A DNA stretch of 64,000 bases from Favolaschia claudopus (taxonomy: Eukaryota > Basidiomycota > Agaricomycetes > Agaricales > Mycenaceae): contig JAWWNJ010000055.1 in assembly GCA_037176885.1 (NCBI GenBank), positions 1,054,001 to 1,118,000 on the forward strand, in the 5' to 3' direction. Below are positions 49,001-59,600 of this stretch, one piece after another; within the stretch, counting starts at the first letter, position 1, and each line of letters starts with the position of its first letter. A model generated the notes under the pieces. It saw only the letters and a program-made list of their open reading frames with translations. It searched no databases and was not told the DNA's origin. The position numbers and the translations under genes are program-made.

Positions 49001-50268
49001 GACCAAGAGGCGGAAACGAAGCGGTTATCGGGTCCCTTGACCAGTGGCGTTGTGAGACGCTGGAAGCGGAGACCGTCGTATGCGTATCGGGTCTTGTCGC
49101 TAATCCACTCCTCATTGACATCGTCGTTGGTGCGCGGTTGTACGCGCATTACCTGCACACCCCGCGAATCTACCCGGATATTGCTTCCGATCGCGTCTAA
49201 TACATCGATACTTTCCGTGTTCTTGAGCTCCCACGGACGTGCTTGGAAGGCGTACGGTTTGCTGGTGAGCGCACCGACAGGGCACAGGTCGATGACGTTG
49301 CCCGACAATTCAGAGTCCATCATCTTCTCGACATACATGCCAATCTGCAGGTCATTGCCGCGACCCGTGGTGCCAAGTTCTTCCACACCGGCAACCTCAT
49401 TGGCGAAGCGGACACACCGAGTGCATTGGATGCAACGGTTCATGGAGGTCTTGACGATAGGACCGAGGTCTTTGTTGGAAACAGCACGCTTTCCAGCAAT
49501 TTCGTGAAAACGGGTGCGGTCGGAGCCATAGCGGACGGACTGGTCTTGGAGGTCGCATTCGCCGCCCTGGTCGCAAATGGGACAGTCAAGCGGGTGGTTG
49601 GCTAGGAGGAACTCCATGACGCCCTCGCGGGCCTCATGAACGAGGGGAGTGTTGGTGAACACGACAGCGCCATTCATGGCGGGGGCCGCGCTGGAGACGA
49701 TGAGCTGTAGAATGACTGACCGAAGTGAAGGATACTCACCAGGACGCTACGGGTTTCGGCGACCGAGCGACCTCCACTAAACACATACTGAGAGTCCGTC
49801 AGAGGATAATCTGAATACGTCAACGGAACCTCGCACCGGCAATTCCCTGCTATAGCGAGCCTGGAGCAGAAAACGGTTAACGCGCGCACTCAATCGAAGA
49901 CAAGCGGATGCACCTGTCATGGTAACAAAATCTAGGACGCAGAGCATGAGTGAGGGAAGAAAAGTAGAAAAATCGACGCACCGGGGTATTGGTGATCCAG
50001 CCGCCTCACAAGCCTGTATGAGCGCGGAGCCTGCAAAAATGAAGCGATAGTGTTACAGAGACCAGGAAAATGCATACCCTGGGGAACAGTGACCTCCTTG
50101 CCGTCAACGGTGAGGGTGATATCCGCCTGACGCGCCGACGTCGAGGCGATATTCCTGCGGTCTGGCAAAATGAGCCGAGGAAAAGGCAAAATTTGGAAGG
50201 GGCTGACTGGCAACAGCTAGCAGCGATGCAGACGACGGCCGCGAGACTGAAGAAACTATGCGGAGCAT
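46074..50268 (-). CDS. NDUFS1: Complex I 75-kDa subunit NDUFS1, interrupted by a retroelement
   Basis: NDUFS1 carries three iron-sulfur clusters in the peripheral arm of mitochondrial NADH:ubiquinone oxidoreductase. The start at 50268 gives MLRIVSSVSRPSSASLLAVA; a 46-nt intron at 50162-50207 then joins to RRNIASTSARQADITLTVDG, a good presequence and ferredoxin start. Further motifs are AIAGNCRMCLVEVARSPKP, CPICDQGGECDLQDQ, CIQCTRCVRFANEVAG (about 49400-49450) and VIDLCPVGALTSKPYAF. The molybdopterin-fold part runs to CLPGAAYTE at 48122. There the gene is split by 1554 bp of foreign DNA plus a 12-bp duplication, and resumes with AYTEKGATWVNTEGR at 46567, ending at 46074. Unspliced, the product would stop at 48065 after eight Met residues from the element tail and lack the last 150 or so residues. 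No other break is visible. Confidence 0.92.
46556..46567. repeat. Target-site duplication, left copy
   Basis: The 12-mer ttctgtgtatgc occurs here and again at 48122-48133, exactly at the two ends of the inserted element. The bases on either side differ, so the duplication is exactly 12 bp. Both copies encode the same AYTE residues of NDUFS1 on the minus strand. Confidence 0.93.
46570..47829 (+). CDS. Gag-like ORF1 protein of the retroelement
   Basis: 419 codons from ATG at 46570 (MPPDPLPRSLPQAARSPSLE). The N-terminal part has a short coiled-coil-like region and a Ser/Pro-rich linker; the middle region holds RYKAFVNETHHAIQQQLNAI and VRVHWIGRRSDDEVRKAKQ, which resemble the RNA-binding region of fungal LINE ORF1 proteins. 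At the C terminus are Cys/His knuckles: CFNCYSFGHIASQC (CX2CX4HX4C, about 47540-47580), then CGICASDHPTSNC and further Cys pairs. ORF1 proteins coat element RNA and act as chaperones during retrotransposition. The open frame continues upstream to 46225, but that part is antisense NDUFS1 and not part of the element. The frame has no stop or frameshift. Confidence 0.85.
   Translation: MPPDPLPRSLPQAARSPSLEDLHKAIHSIPLPKSTSAKTCSVPLADLKNIRTLIATLLLSQNLHSDTTASISSIVTKLDTLSSKIDSISPAPINPTPSSGVSSQKSYASVAASPTATSLAPSRVPRDTSRDITLTPKDRRYKAFVNETHHAIQQQLNAIINEYPRYCEYDETPFVRAVAKYRNGDIRISFQSTWAAHLLTEDSTWLSTFSTLLRIRSPTFAVVMHRVPTSFNVASGHCDNNGDWNDDISDLIEANEGNWMPRSLVRVHWIGRRSDDEVRKAKQHSSLVLHFGNPAAANLAISQRLALHGHLHRTERYSPQPLQCFNCYSFGHIASQCKRPAICGICASDHPTSNCQCPHSTPCQPLAKCTLLPVKCGLRGCGGPHRATDLSCPIRQVILLRIAAEHAAAGPLFKVPPDH
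48059..48075 (+). other. 3' hairpin of the retroelement
   Basis: agccgcttacagcggct forms a perfect 7-bp stem with a 3-nt loop, 19 nt upstream of the (CAT)8 tail. Stem-loops at this position are known in some LINE families as the site by which the reverse transcriptase recognises its RNA; that role here is inferred. Confidence 0.6.
48095..48120 (+). repeat. (CAT)8 tail of the retroelement
   Basis: Eight CAT units plus CA, ending one base before the right target-site duplication. Simple-repeat tails instead of poly(A) occur in several LINE clades. On the host-gene strand it reads as eight ATG codons. Confidence 0.85.
48122..48133. repeat. Target-site duplication, right copy
   Basis: Second copy of ttctgtgtatgc, identical to 46556-46567, directly after the element tail. 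Confidence 0.93.
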
Positions 50269-50456
50269 TTGGAGGCCCCGGCTGAGAGTGAGATATAATC
50301 CACTGGGCAAAAGGTGTAACGCGTGACTGTGACGGTAATCCGTTGGCTCCCATTCGCTGATCTCTCTTCTCCTTGACTTCAACTCACAGCTCTCAGTTTT
50401 CAGGCGACTTTGCTAGTTCGTGTCAAATACAGATTTTCTGAGGTCAATACACATTA

Positions 50457-51178
50457 CTAGAACCCATACGACTCGAAATCTCTGTACTCGGCGAAAAATC
50501 GCTGCATGGCCTTTACATCTTCCATGGTTGCGCTCTCGTATGTCTCGTCGTACAGCTTCCCCTTCTGCCGCAACACCAATAAGTTCCCCGACCATGGCAC
50601 TCCAACCTCATCTCCTGCTACATGCACAACACATCGATTTTTAGGCAAGCCTCCCCAATCTCCGCTGAACATGACTACCAATGGGTGCGCAAGGGGCTGA
50701 CCGCGGCTTCCCATCTTGGTAATATACTTCATCTCCAGAGTGCTCGCGATATATTTCTGGATAATCTCTGTGTCGAGTGCGTGGTATGGTTTTGAAGGAT
50801 ATCCGGGAATATTGTCGGTGTCGACCTTGTTCGTGTATGGAATCTGTACCATGACGGGCGCAACGTTGTCGGCTGGAAACAAAAGCGCGCTCAGTGACTT
50901 TCTACACTCCGCTTTATGGCCTTTCCAGTCCTGTGGGCAACCATGAGTTGTTAGTCGCAATTGTTCTAGCTGCGTCAATGACAACGAACGCGAGTCATAT
51001 GCTCCGACGAGCAATAATATGCCTCATGGCACCGAGAGCAGCGCATCGACGTCTGCTTCCCACAGCTTCGGCATGGTCTCTTCCATGGATTCTGGATGGG
51101 CGTTATAGTAGTCGATGATCTATGGACAAGGATGGTGAAGACAAGAATGAGGAAGAGCAATAAGTCCAACGACATCAT
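50457..51178 (-). CDS. MYND zinc-finger protein with N-terminal membrane segment
   Basis: The start at 51178 gives MMSLDLLLFLILVFTILVHR, a strongly hydrophobic stretch that would act as signal anchor. Directly after it is a MYND finger: CRSCGKQTSMRCSRCHEAYYC, with the second half DWKGHKAEC after an intron of about 60 nt (about 50938-51000). The remaining 140 residues are a conserved-looking domain (PYTNKVDTDNIPGYPSKPYH, VVMFSGDWGGLPKNRCVVHV) found in many fungal MYND proteins of unknown role, ending FAEYRDFESYGF at 50457. MYND fingers bind proline-rich partner peptides. The pairing of a membrane anchor with MYND is unusual, and a later start within the first exon would remove it, but no in-frame ATG lies before the finger. 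Its 3' end is about 190 bp from the NDUFS1 start. Confidence 0.7.
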
Positions 51179-51340
51179 GAAAGGGACAAAAGCTGGGATG
51201 GACAGTGCATTCTGGGTGCATGCAGTCTCCTCAGAAATAAACTTTCCGCGTGGAAGTGGCCTGCCTGGCGCTGATATTACGTCGATAACCCGGATTACAC
51301 GAAACCAAAGCTATATCAAGTTGATACGTGTACCCAAACG

Positions 51341-53409
51341 TTACTCAGACCCGCTCTCTTGAGCACGAACAGCTCGGCGGGCAGCCATAACTTTGTGAAC
51401 GTAGTGGAACATGTTCTTAATGTCTGAATACAAAAACATTGGCACAATGATCCCCATGACCGGCAAGGCGATAATCCAGAACCTGAAGAACATGATGAGA
51501 CTCGTAGAGGGGCTGAATTCGAAGGGGGTGAACGTACAGAACATCGCTATGCTTGTCCACGGACCACATTGAGGTGAAGTTCATACCCTGCGAATATTTG
51601 AGCTCTCAAATATCTCAGTCGTCAGGGAATACGCACAAAGTACCCAGTGAGTAGTGTTAGTGGAAGGAAAATGATTGTTGCCAGAGTGAGTCGCCGCATG
51701 ACAATATTCATTTCATACGAAGCCATCTGCACAAATCCAGTCAGCCTCAGGGTACTCGAGGCGAAACTGCAACAGCACATTGAACGCATAGTTGATAAGA
51801 TTTTCGGAGATCCCCGCAAACATGTCGAGGCTCGTTAAGACGAAATCCATGTGGTCATACACGTCTGCCTGCTCCGGTCATCAGTTTACAGACATTCCTT
51901 AGCAAGAGACGTCGCAAACCAGATATATTTTGGCTTTACTGCTCAGATACCCGTCACGGCCCAATTGCCATTGGTCTGTGCCAGTAGCGCCGACACCAAC
52001 TCCCAATCCCGTGTCGCTATCGACTCGAACATGGTTTGGATTTGTTGGAAGGTCGTTTCCGAAACCGATGGCCGCACATCGCTCTCGGTCATATCTTCGC
52101 AACCCGTACAACATCGACCTGATTGGCTCGAGGGTACGTTTGTGCATTATAAGGTCCCCAGATAGGATATGTACTTCGATGAGTCTGGTGAGAAACAAAA
52201 ACATATTGCATGGGGAAGCCACCTTACGGCTACGAACAGTGCTCATGCTGGGTTTCATGAGTATGTCGTGCTCCAGTTGGTGAATCTTGTCTTGGTATTC
52301 ATCCATCACTTCGAGTATCCGATCCACGACTACAGTTCATTTCAGATTTGTTACTCGATGAGAAAATCCACCAACTGAGGTCGAGTAAAGCCTCTACGAG
52401 GATAGCTGGGTCTTGGGAAGTACGAATGACAGATTCGTGCTGCTGAATGCGCTCAGTAACAGGCTCGGTGAATTCGAGGTTTGCGGTAGGGCGAATAGAT
52501 ATCACAGTTCCTTGATTATCGACATGGTGAACCTCTTGAAATTCTAATGAATGATAGGATAGATAGCACCTTCACGCAGCAGGAATATGAACATGGGCTC
52601 GTGTTTGACAGCCACTCTATCGCCTTCCTTGAGCGTCGCAATACGCAAAATCTGGCGTTGTCGCGCCTGGGTGGACTCTGCTTGAGAATTGACGTAGAAT
52701 CCAATACGATTGGTTGACCAACCGCGAGTCGAAACCCACTCAAAGCAGAAAATCGACGGTGTTTATACTTTTTCTCCCGCGGAAATTCTGCCATTTTCTC
52801 TGCGTCGTTTTGTGTTCGGGATGACTTGGCCCAAGAGCCAGGATATTCGGACTTCAAGTCGGGCTCGACAGATCTCTTTTCCTCTTCTGTCGGAACAGAG
52901 TGGCACAAGATACGGAGAAACAAGTGCTTCTGGTAGTAATCCGCCTTAGACTGATTATGACCTTGCTCGTGGAGTATATCCTCCAGAGCAAGAGGATGCA
53001 AATCTACGTCCATGAGCCGCAGCAAAGAGCTCGTAATGGAACATATCAGACCATATCGAAGAGCCAAAGCACTGATGACGTCCCAATCGAGGCCGCCTAG
53101 GTTGATCCATCTCAGCAATGGCTGAGCTGATTTTTCCTCTGACGGAGATTTCATGAGCTCAACGAATTCCGCGTTTGACAGGGTCGTCAGCGAAACGTCT
53201 TCGGAGCCATATGTACACATTTGTATGGCGCATTTTTCTTTGAAGTGACCATATTTTGCGTCTTCATGTGGATCCACTCCAGGTTCAGAACCAATTCCGC
53301 TATGTCGTCGTGTGGGTCGTAGAGTGCGAGAGCTGCTGATTCGATTGGCTATTGCTACATCTGGTGTGTTCGCTGGACTGGGACCAGACCGTGAAGTGGT
53401 GGTATGCAT
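51341..53409 (-). CDS. CorA-type magnesium transporter (Alr1/Mnr2-like)
   Basis: CorA-family channels take up Mg or release it from the vacuole. The start at 53409 gives MHTTTSRSGPSPANTPDVAI, a disordered N terminus. The soluble funnel domain follows (LLRWINLGGLDWDVISALAL, DLHPLALEDILHEQGHNQSK, FLLREGTVISIRP). After that come the long stalk helices (VVDRILEVMDEYQDKIHQLE, RSMLYGLRRYDRERC, YDHMDFVLTSLDMFAGISEN). Two membrane helices lie at the C terminus (LTLATIIFLPLTLLTGYF and WIIALPVMGIIVPMFLYS), with the signature GMN joined by splicing: GYF at about 51645 meets GMNF at about 51590. The C-terminal orientation and GMN motif are diagnostic. Whether it sits in the plasma or vacuolar membrane cannot be told. 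It diverges from RTCA across 230 bp. Confidence 0.9.
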
Positions 53410-53639
53410 GAATTATGTACTCTAGTTGCGAGAGACGAGTTTGAGTTTTAAGTTTGAGTCTGTGACGTAATGGGCCGCTGAGCAAAGTGTGTGCCGCGGC
53501 CAATAGATCGCCGCTTGACCGTTCCTTCATTGTCAATTTGACTCGACTCGAGTGCCTCAGCTTCATAAACACGTTGTTGAGCTCTTTAAAAGCCCTGCCT
53601 TTCCGAGTCCCCGTTCTCCCCGTTCCCAGGCTCCCCTCC

Positions 53640-54950
53640 ATGCAAACTCTAGTCATCGACGGAAGTACCTTGGAAGGAGGCGGGCAGATTCTGCGCAATT
53701 CCATCGCATTATCTGCACTACTGGGTAAGAGCATCAACATAACGAATATAAGAGGCCGCAGGAAGCCGCCGGGTCTCAAGAATCAACATCGCACGGGTAG
53801 AGTCGATGACTTACGCGCAAGGATATCATAACAACAACAGGTATCGAGCTGGCTGCACAGATTGCCTCGGCCGGCCTTACAGGCGCGACTAATGGATCTT
53901 CCTCTGTGTCCTTCGAGCCAACAAAAATCTTGCCAGGGGACTATGTCGCCGTTCGTTTTGAACTGCTTCAATATTCACACAAATTTACACCATATATGCT
54001 AGGACTCGGTGACGGCGGGTGCTACAACGTTACTTCTTCAAATCTCTTTGCCCATTCTGTCATTTGCTGCTAGTGCAAAGCCTTCGACCCTGACACTCAA
54101 AGGCGGGACCAATGCCACCATGGCACCTCAAGTGGATTACATTCAACATATTTTCCTTCCCTTTGCAAGGCGTCACTTCGGTTTGAAGGTGGACGTCAAA
54201 GTACGCAGACGAGGGTACTTTCCGAAGTACGTTATATGACTGTCGGTCTTCTGCATTCATACTCAACACGTTCATTTTGGAAAGAGGCGGGGGTGAAGTG
54301 CATGTAACGGTGTTTCCCAGTGTCGATGCGAAACTCACGGCGGCGAGTGTGCTTGAGCGCGGTGCAGTCACCCGCATCGGCGGTATCGCCCATGTCGCGG
54401 GTCTGCCCGCTCATCTCGCGAAGACAATGGCGGACAGAGCGATAGCCTGTCTGGCGGCTAGTGGCTTCAGCACCGACGTACCTGTTGAGATTTCCAGCAC
54501 GAGAGAGAAGAATGATAATACCGTAGGGGCAGGCAGCGGTATCGTGCTGTGGGCTGAACTATCCGGTGGAGGAATAATTGGTGGTAGCGCCGTTGGTAGC
54601 AAGCAGAAGGATGCGTCTGCGGTGGGCAAGGCGGCCGCTGACGAGCTTATCAAAGGTTTGGAAGCCGGCGGATGTGTCGATGAATGGTTAGAAGACCAGA
54701 TCATCATCCTCATGGCACTGGCCGAGGGCACTTCAGAAGTGAGATGTGGAAAGCATGGGCTTACTCTGCACACCAGGTACGTCGTGGGTTGTTTTATTTA
54801 TTTCTTCGGGCTATGGAACAAAACAGGACGGCTATATGGGTGGCGGAACAACTCACCGATGCAAAATTTGAGATCTCTGCCGACGATTCTGGCCATACAA
54901 TCGTTCGTTGTCGTGGTATAGGGTACACTCCGTCGTCAGAAATAAGATAG
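53640..54950 (+). CDS. RNA 3'-terminal phosphate cyclase (RtcA)
   Basis: RtcA converts a 3'-phosphate at an RNA end to a 2',3'-cyclic phosphate through a covalent enzyme-AMP intermediate. The start at 53640 gives [30 protein letters not shown], shown here in part as [18 protein letters not shown], the standard RtcA N terminus. Then [15 protein letters not shown], a splice to [55 protein letters not shown] joined to GGGEVHVTV, and the catalytic-histidine region [15 protein letters not shown] (about 54690-54735) downstream. The protein ends YTPSSEIR. The family member Rcl1 lacks the catalytic residues; the start motif and full length here favour the true cyclase. The gene is nuclear-type housekeeping with about five introns. 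Confidence 0.88.
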
Positions 54951-55090
54951 ATAAGATTATTAACGCAATGTCCTCCCCCCGGCGGATTCAGTACTCGAGA
55001 AGTATGCGGTGCAGAATAATACATGTGTACATAGTAACGAGCGAACGGGAAATGCACGTAAACTCGGTCACCGATTCCACGAAAGCAATG

Positions 55091-56495
55091 TCATATCGCC
55101 GAGACGTCTGGCGGTAAAAAGGTCAGAGATTTTTTGTCAGAGTGTTGTCGGCGTCCGCACCTAGGTTTGATGAGATGACGGGCAGTGCCCGCAATAGCGA
55201 GGAGAACGAAGACGGAGGCTGCGCCAACGTATGCCCACCCCAAAAAAGAGTTCTTACCGCCTATCCAGGAGACGGTGGAGATGACGACTGATTTAGTTCC
55301 CTTGTAAGGCCGTACGGGGTAGTCTGCGAGGGCTGTTAGTCAGAGGACATCAAGATGAGAGTAGAAAATACACACTGAGACCAATAACGATCTGGTATGT
55401 CCCAGCTCTCATATCGTCGTGATCGTTGCGACCATATAACTTGGTGAAGGTGGGCAAGCCGGCAGTGCGCATCCAGTTCTGGAAACGCTCATCCTCTTTA
55501 AGGTTGGGAGGTGGGTTTTCGGCAGTGTAATTGTTGGGGAATCTGAGTGCCCAGTTTGGTGGAGGAACGATGAGGTCGTATGATTTATATGCGCTTGGTA
55601 CAGGGTCACCCGAGTACTTCTTGGCCTCTCCTGGCCATGCAATGCCCTTGTCCGAGAATGTATATGTTACGAGATCATTGGAGCCCGGATTAAGGAGGAC
55701 GGGATTCGAGAAGGTATCTATGAAAACAGTTATACGAGTTCTGACATATCAGCACATAATCTAACGCACCATTGAAAACCGAGTTAGCGATGAGACCGCA
55801 CGGATAGATAGCCTTGTTGTCGATGACGTCGAGGGGATTGCAGTCACCGTCCTTCAAATCGCCGTTGCTCACAAATTTGCCTTTCAGCTGGTCAGAGTTA
55901 AAACTCTTGACGTAGCGTCGATGATTCTGGAAGAAGTTGGTGAGCTTGTAGTAGAAGAGGACCTTCGGGGGGATATCGGCGACGACGTTGAATTGAAGAA
56001 TGCACTGCTTCTTGTTGGCCGGATCGGTGACCGTCTCATTGTTGGTGTTATCCACGAAAGCCCACCGAGGAGCTGTTACCGACTTTTTCGAGTCGGCAGC
56101 GCGAAGCTTATAAGTGAATTTCGAGGAAGGCATATCAACGAGATTGGGTGGGGCGTCGCCGGGAGAAGGGGATAAGAGCTCGCAGTCGGTGTAGTCAAAA
56201 TCCATTTCAGTGACCAGACCGGAGCCCCAAATGAGAAGACCGCCAATGGGGGCAAATAGGATGCCAATGATAAAGAGGGTGGGGAGGACGGTCTTCGGGG
56301 TGAGGATGGGCTGCCATGCCTTGAGCCGCTGCTGCTTGAAGGCGGTATCTGCCAACACAACGGATGAGCTATGTGGATCGCAAGAGTGGGAGAAAGAGAC
56401 CGACTTGCGGGCCGTCTCCAGCCGCCCTTTTCTTTCTTGTTCTCTGAGCCTTCGTCTGTGGCTTCGTTCTTTTTCTTTCTGTTAAAGATGGCCAT
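55091..56495 (-). CDS. CDC50/LEM3-family P4-ATPase flippase subunit
   Basis: CDC50 proteins are beta subunits needed for ER exit and activity of P4-ATPases, which flip phospholipids to the cytosolic leaflet. The start at 56495 gives MAIFNRKKKNEATDEGSENK, a polar cytosolic tail. Then comes NTAFKQQRLKAWQPILTPKT (family signature, about 56275-56345), membrane segment 1 VLPTLFIIGILFAPIGGLLI, and a large lumenal domain with paired cysteines: DYTDC, KKQCILQF, YYKLTNFFQNHRRYVKS, CNPLD, YPCGLIANSVFND and LNNYTA-like glycosylation sites (RFPNNYTAENP). TM segment 2 (AYVGAASVFVLLAIAGTARH, about 55150-55210) precedes a short tail. Both membrane spans and the conserved cysteines are present. Confidence 0.93.
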
Positions 56496-56649
56496 CGTGG
56501 CGACGGAGAGCGGGAGGTAAGTGAGTGAGATGACACAGCCGCCAAGGGTAAGCTACTTTGCTCATGTTTGTTTCTAAAGCCGTCCAGCCAATCGCGAACT
56601 TATGGTGTGCTCGATCAAGTCCTCAAAATTTCTTCCGCTTAGTACTCGA

Positions 56650-56670
56650 ATGGCTTCGGCTTATCCTTAA
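56650..56670 (+). promoter_or_regulatory. Upstream ORF in the MET5 leader
   Basis: A six-codon ORF (MASAYP, then taa) ends only 5 nt before the MET5 start codon. The MET5 ATG has a strong ccacc context while the upstream ATG is preceded by ctcga. If transcripts start before 56650, ribosomes would meet this short ORF first. A CCAAT box lies at about 56588. Confidence 0.45.
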
Positions 56671-56675
56671 CCACC

Positions 56676-59600
56676 ATGTCCCCCGTCCCCCGCATCGCCT
56701 GCATCGTCTCAGACACCCTTGTCGACGTCCAGCCTCCTCTCCCCGCCGTTTCTCATGTCTCCCAGACACTTGCGGACCTCCGCTCCTCCTCCCTTCACAC
56801 CCCGACATTTGTATCGGTCCCGGCCGGTGGAGATCCTTGCGCTTCGATCTTTCTGCACTCTCCCAATGCACGCCTCGTCTCTCTGACTGCATCTGCATCT
56901 CCGAAACTCGTTTCACACCTGGTTCCTCATCTCGCAGAACTCTCCGATTCACCGGTGGTCCTTCATCTTACGGTTGCCGATGATCTCTCGGATGTCCTGC
57001 TTCTTAGATCTGCAGTCCCCTATTTTATACTCTCCTCCTCTGCCCAGCAGGCCCATGATAACGCCCTACTTGCTTCGCGGCTCGCTCGAGTAGAGCGCAA
57101 GCTCATAGTTCATGCTTACAATCCCTCGCTCTCTGATTCGTCGGTGGAAGAAGTATCAGAGGACAAGATTCTGCAATTCCTCGTCGGCGTCCCGTCTAAT
57201 GGTGCTGCAAATGGCGTCAATGGGCACGCTTCCGCAGACGAAACATCGTCTGTTGCCCAACAACTCTATAAATCTTACGAGGCGGCTGCCTTGGCTACAC
57301 TGTCGCTCGTTAGGCGGCCTTTCCGACCCCTCGTCTCCCATACATCCCCGAATCCCCATACTGTGGTGTTTCTTCTGAGTTCGCAGGAGTTGAATACAAC
57401 TCTCGACGGTGTATCCTTCGTATCGGCAACACTGCTGAACCCTCTCCCTCCGACCCGCATTCTCCACGCTATTCCGGCATCCGTATCACGAGTCGTTGTT
57501 CTTGAACAAATTCACCGATGGTCATTCAAGTGGACACCGTTGTATCTCGATGTCGTCAGCGCACTCCAGGAACGGGAAATTGAACAGCGCCCTACCGTGC
57601 ACATGGGGGTATTGGGCAGTATCGACTCGATCACGGATATCCAGCTTCAAAAAATGCTCCAGTCCGTTGCGGCTGAGGTAGCCCCTCCCCATCTTCAACT
57701 TGGTGCAATATCCGGTGGCGAGAAAGCACCTTCGGTCCCTCCACATATTCCCAAGCACGAAACCTCCTACACGAAAATCCTTTCGCATGTTTTCAACGAT
57801 CGGTTGGAGATTTCCAACTCGCCGTCCCTTGTTTCCTTGCAAGGAGAGATTGCTACTAGTCCGGAATTCGCGTTGGGTCGAGTACGCGGTCAGCTGGATG
57901 AACGGGACGAGCTCGTCAGTGCCGTTCACAAACTGCTACAAAGTAAAGGGGTAGATGCGGACTTACACTCACTGCTTGCCAACTGGTTACTATCCAAGGA
58001 TGACCCTGTCAAGAGTAAAACTCTAGGTGACACTATAGTGAAAACTCTCCGACAGAGTCCAATCCCAGACCCCTTCGCCGCCCGCATACTTGATCTCCGC
58101 TCGCATCTCCCTTCCGTGTCGCGTTGGATCATTGGCTCCGATGCATGGTCCTACGATCTCGGCGCATCCGGCCTTCACCACGCCATCGCCTCTGGTCTCA
58201 ATGTCAATGTTCTCATCATCGATACCCTTCCTTATTCTACGCGCAACACCAACGACCCTAGCCGCAGGAAACACGACGTCGGACTCTATGCGATGAATCA
58301 TGGCGACGTTTACGTGGCCAGCGTCGCCGTCTATTCCTCTTACTCGCAAGTGCTGCAGTCGCTAATCGAGGCGGATCGGTTCAACGGGCCTAGTGTTGTG
58401 TTGGCGTATCTTCCCTATGAGACCGAGAACGCTACTGCGCTTGATGTGCTCAAAGAAACGAAGGTGGCTGTCGACGCTGGATACTGGCCGCTGTACCGGT
58501 GGGATCCCAGTAAGGAGCGCGAGGGCAAGGAGCCTTTTACTTTGGATTCAGACGCCGTCAAGAACGATCTGCAAGCCTTCCTCGACAGACAGAACCACCT
58601 CTCCCAGCTCGTCCGTTCCAAGCCGCAGTTCGCTAGCGAGCTGGTGAGCAGCTTGGGCGAAAGTGTCCGCGAAGCTCGCAAGCGAAAGGCGCAGCAGTCG
58701 TACAACGAGATGCTCTCTGCTCTCGACGCTCCCCCCGTGCTTGTTTTATACGCTTCTGATGGTGGCGCTGCAGAGAAGGTTGCGAAACGGCTGGCGAACC
58801 GCGGTACCGCGCGTGGACTTTCTACCACAGTTGCGACGCTGGATTCCTCGTCCATCGAAGCTCTTGCACAGGAAGAAGGATATGTGGCGTTCGTCACGTC
58901 TGTCGCCGGGCAGGGCGAGCCGCCGCAGAATGGACGCACTTTCTTCAAGGCCCTGAATGCTGCCGTTGCGCGCGGTGACCAGCCATTGAGGAAGCTCCGG
59001 TATACCGTGTTTGGTATGGGCGACAGCCACTACTGGCCGCGTCCCGAGGATGCACATTATTATAACAAGCCTGGCAAGGACCTTGATGCGCGCCTCGAAA
59101 AACTCGGTGCCGAGCGAGTTGCCTCATTAGGACTTGGGGACGATCAGGATGCGGACGGCCCACAGACAGGATACAAGGTCTGGGAGCCTCTCCTGTGGAA
59201 GTCGCTCGGCGTCGATGCAGTCGAGGTCACCGAGGCAGAGCCGGAACCAATCACCAATGAACACATCAAGGCTGCTTCGCGATACCTTCGCGGCACGATC
59301 CTGGAGGGTCTCGAGGACACAAGTACCGGAGCCATCCCTGCCAGCGACACGCAGCTCACCAAGTTCCACGGAATATACCAACAGGACGACCGTGATATCC
59401 GGGACGAGCGTCAGGCGCAGGGAGTCGAACCCGCCTACAGCTTCATGATTCGCGTGCGGATGCCTGGCGGGGTTTGCAAGCCTGAGCAATGGCTGCAGAT
59501 GGACCAGATTGCAGACGAGCATGGTAGCGGCACCTTCAAGATCACAACGCGCCAGACTTTCCAGTTCCATGGCGTCATCAAACGGCATCTCAAACCTGCG

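Noticed and set aside
50104..50268. Apparent frameshift between the NDUFS1 presequence and the ferredoxin domain, suggesting a second lesion.
   Set aside because: A 46-nt intron at 50162-50207 with a pyrimidine-rich end and CAG acceptor joins the two frames exactly.
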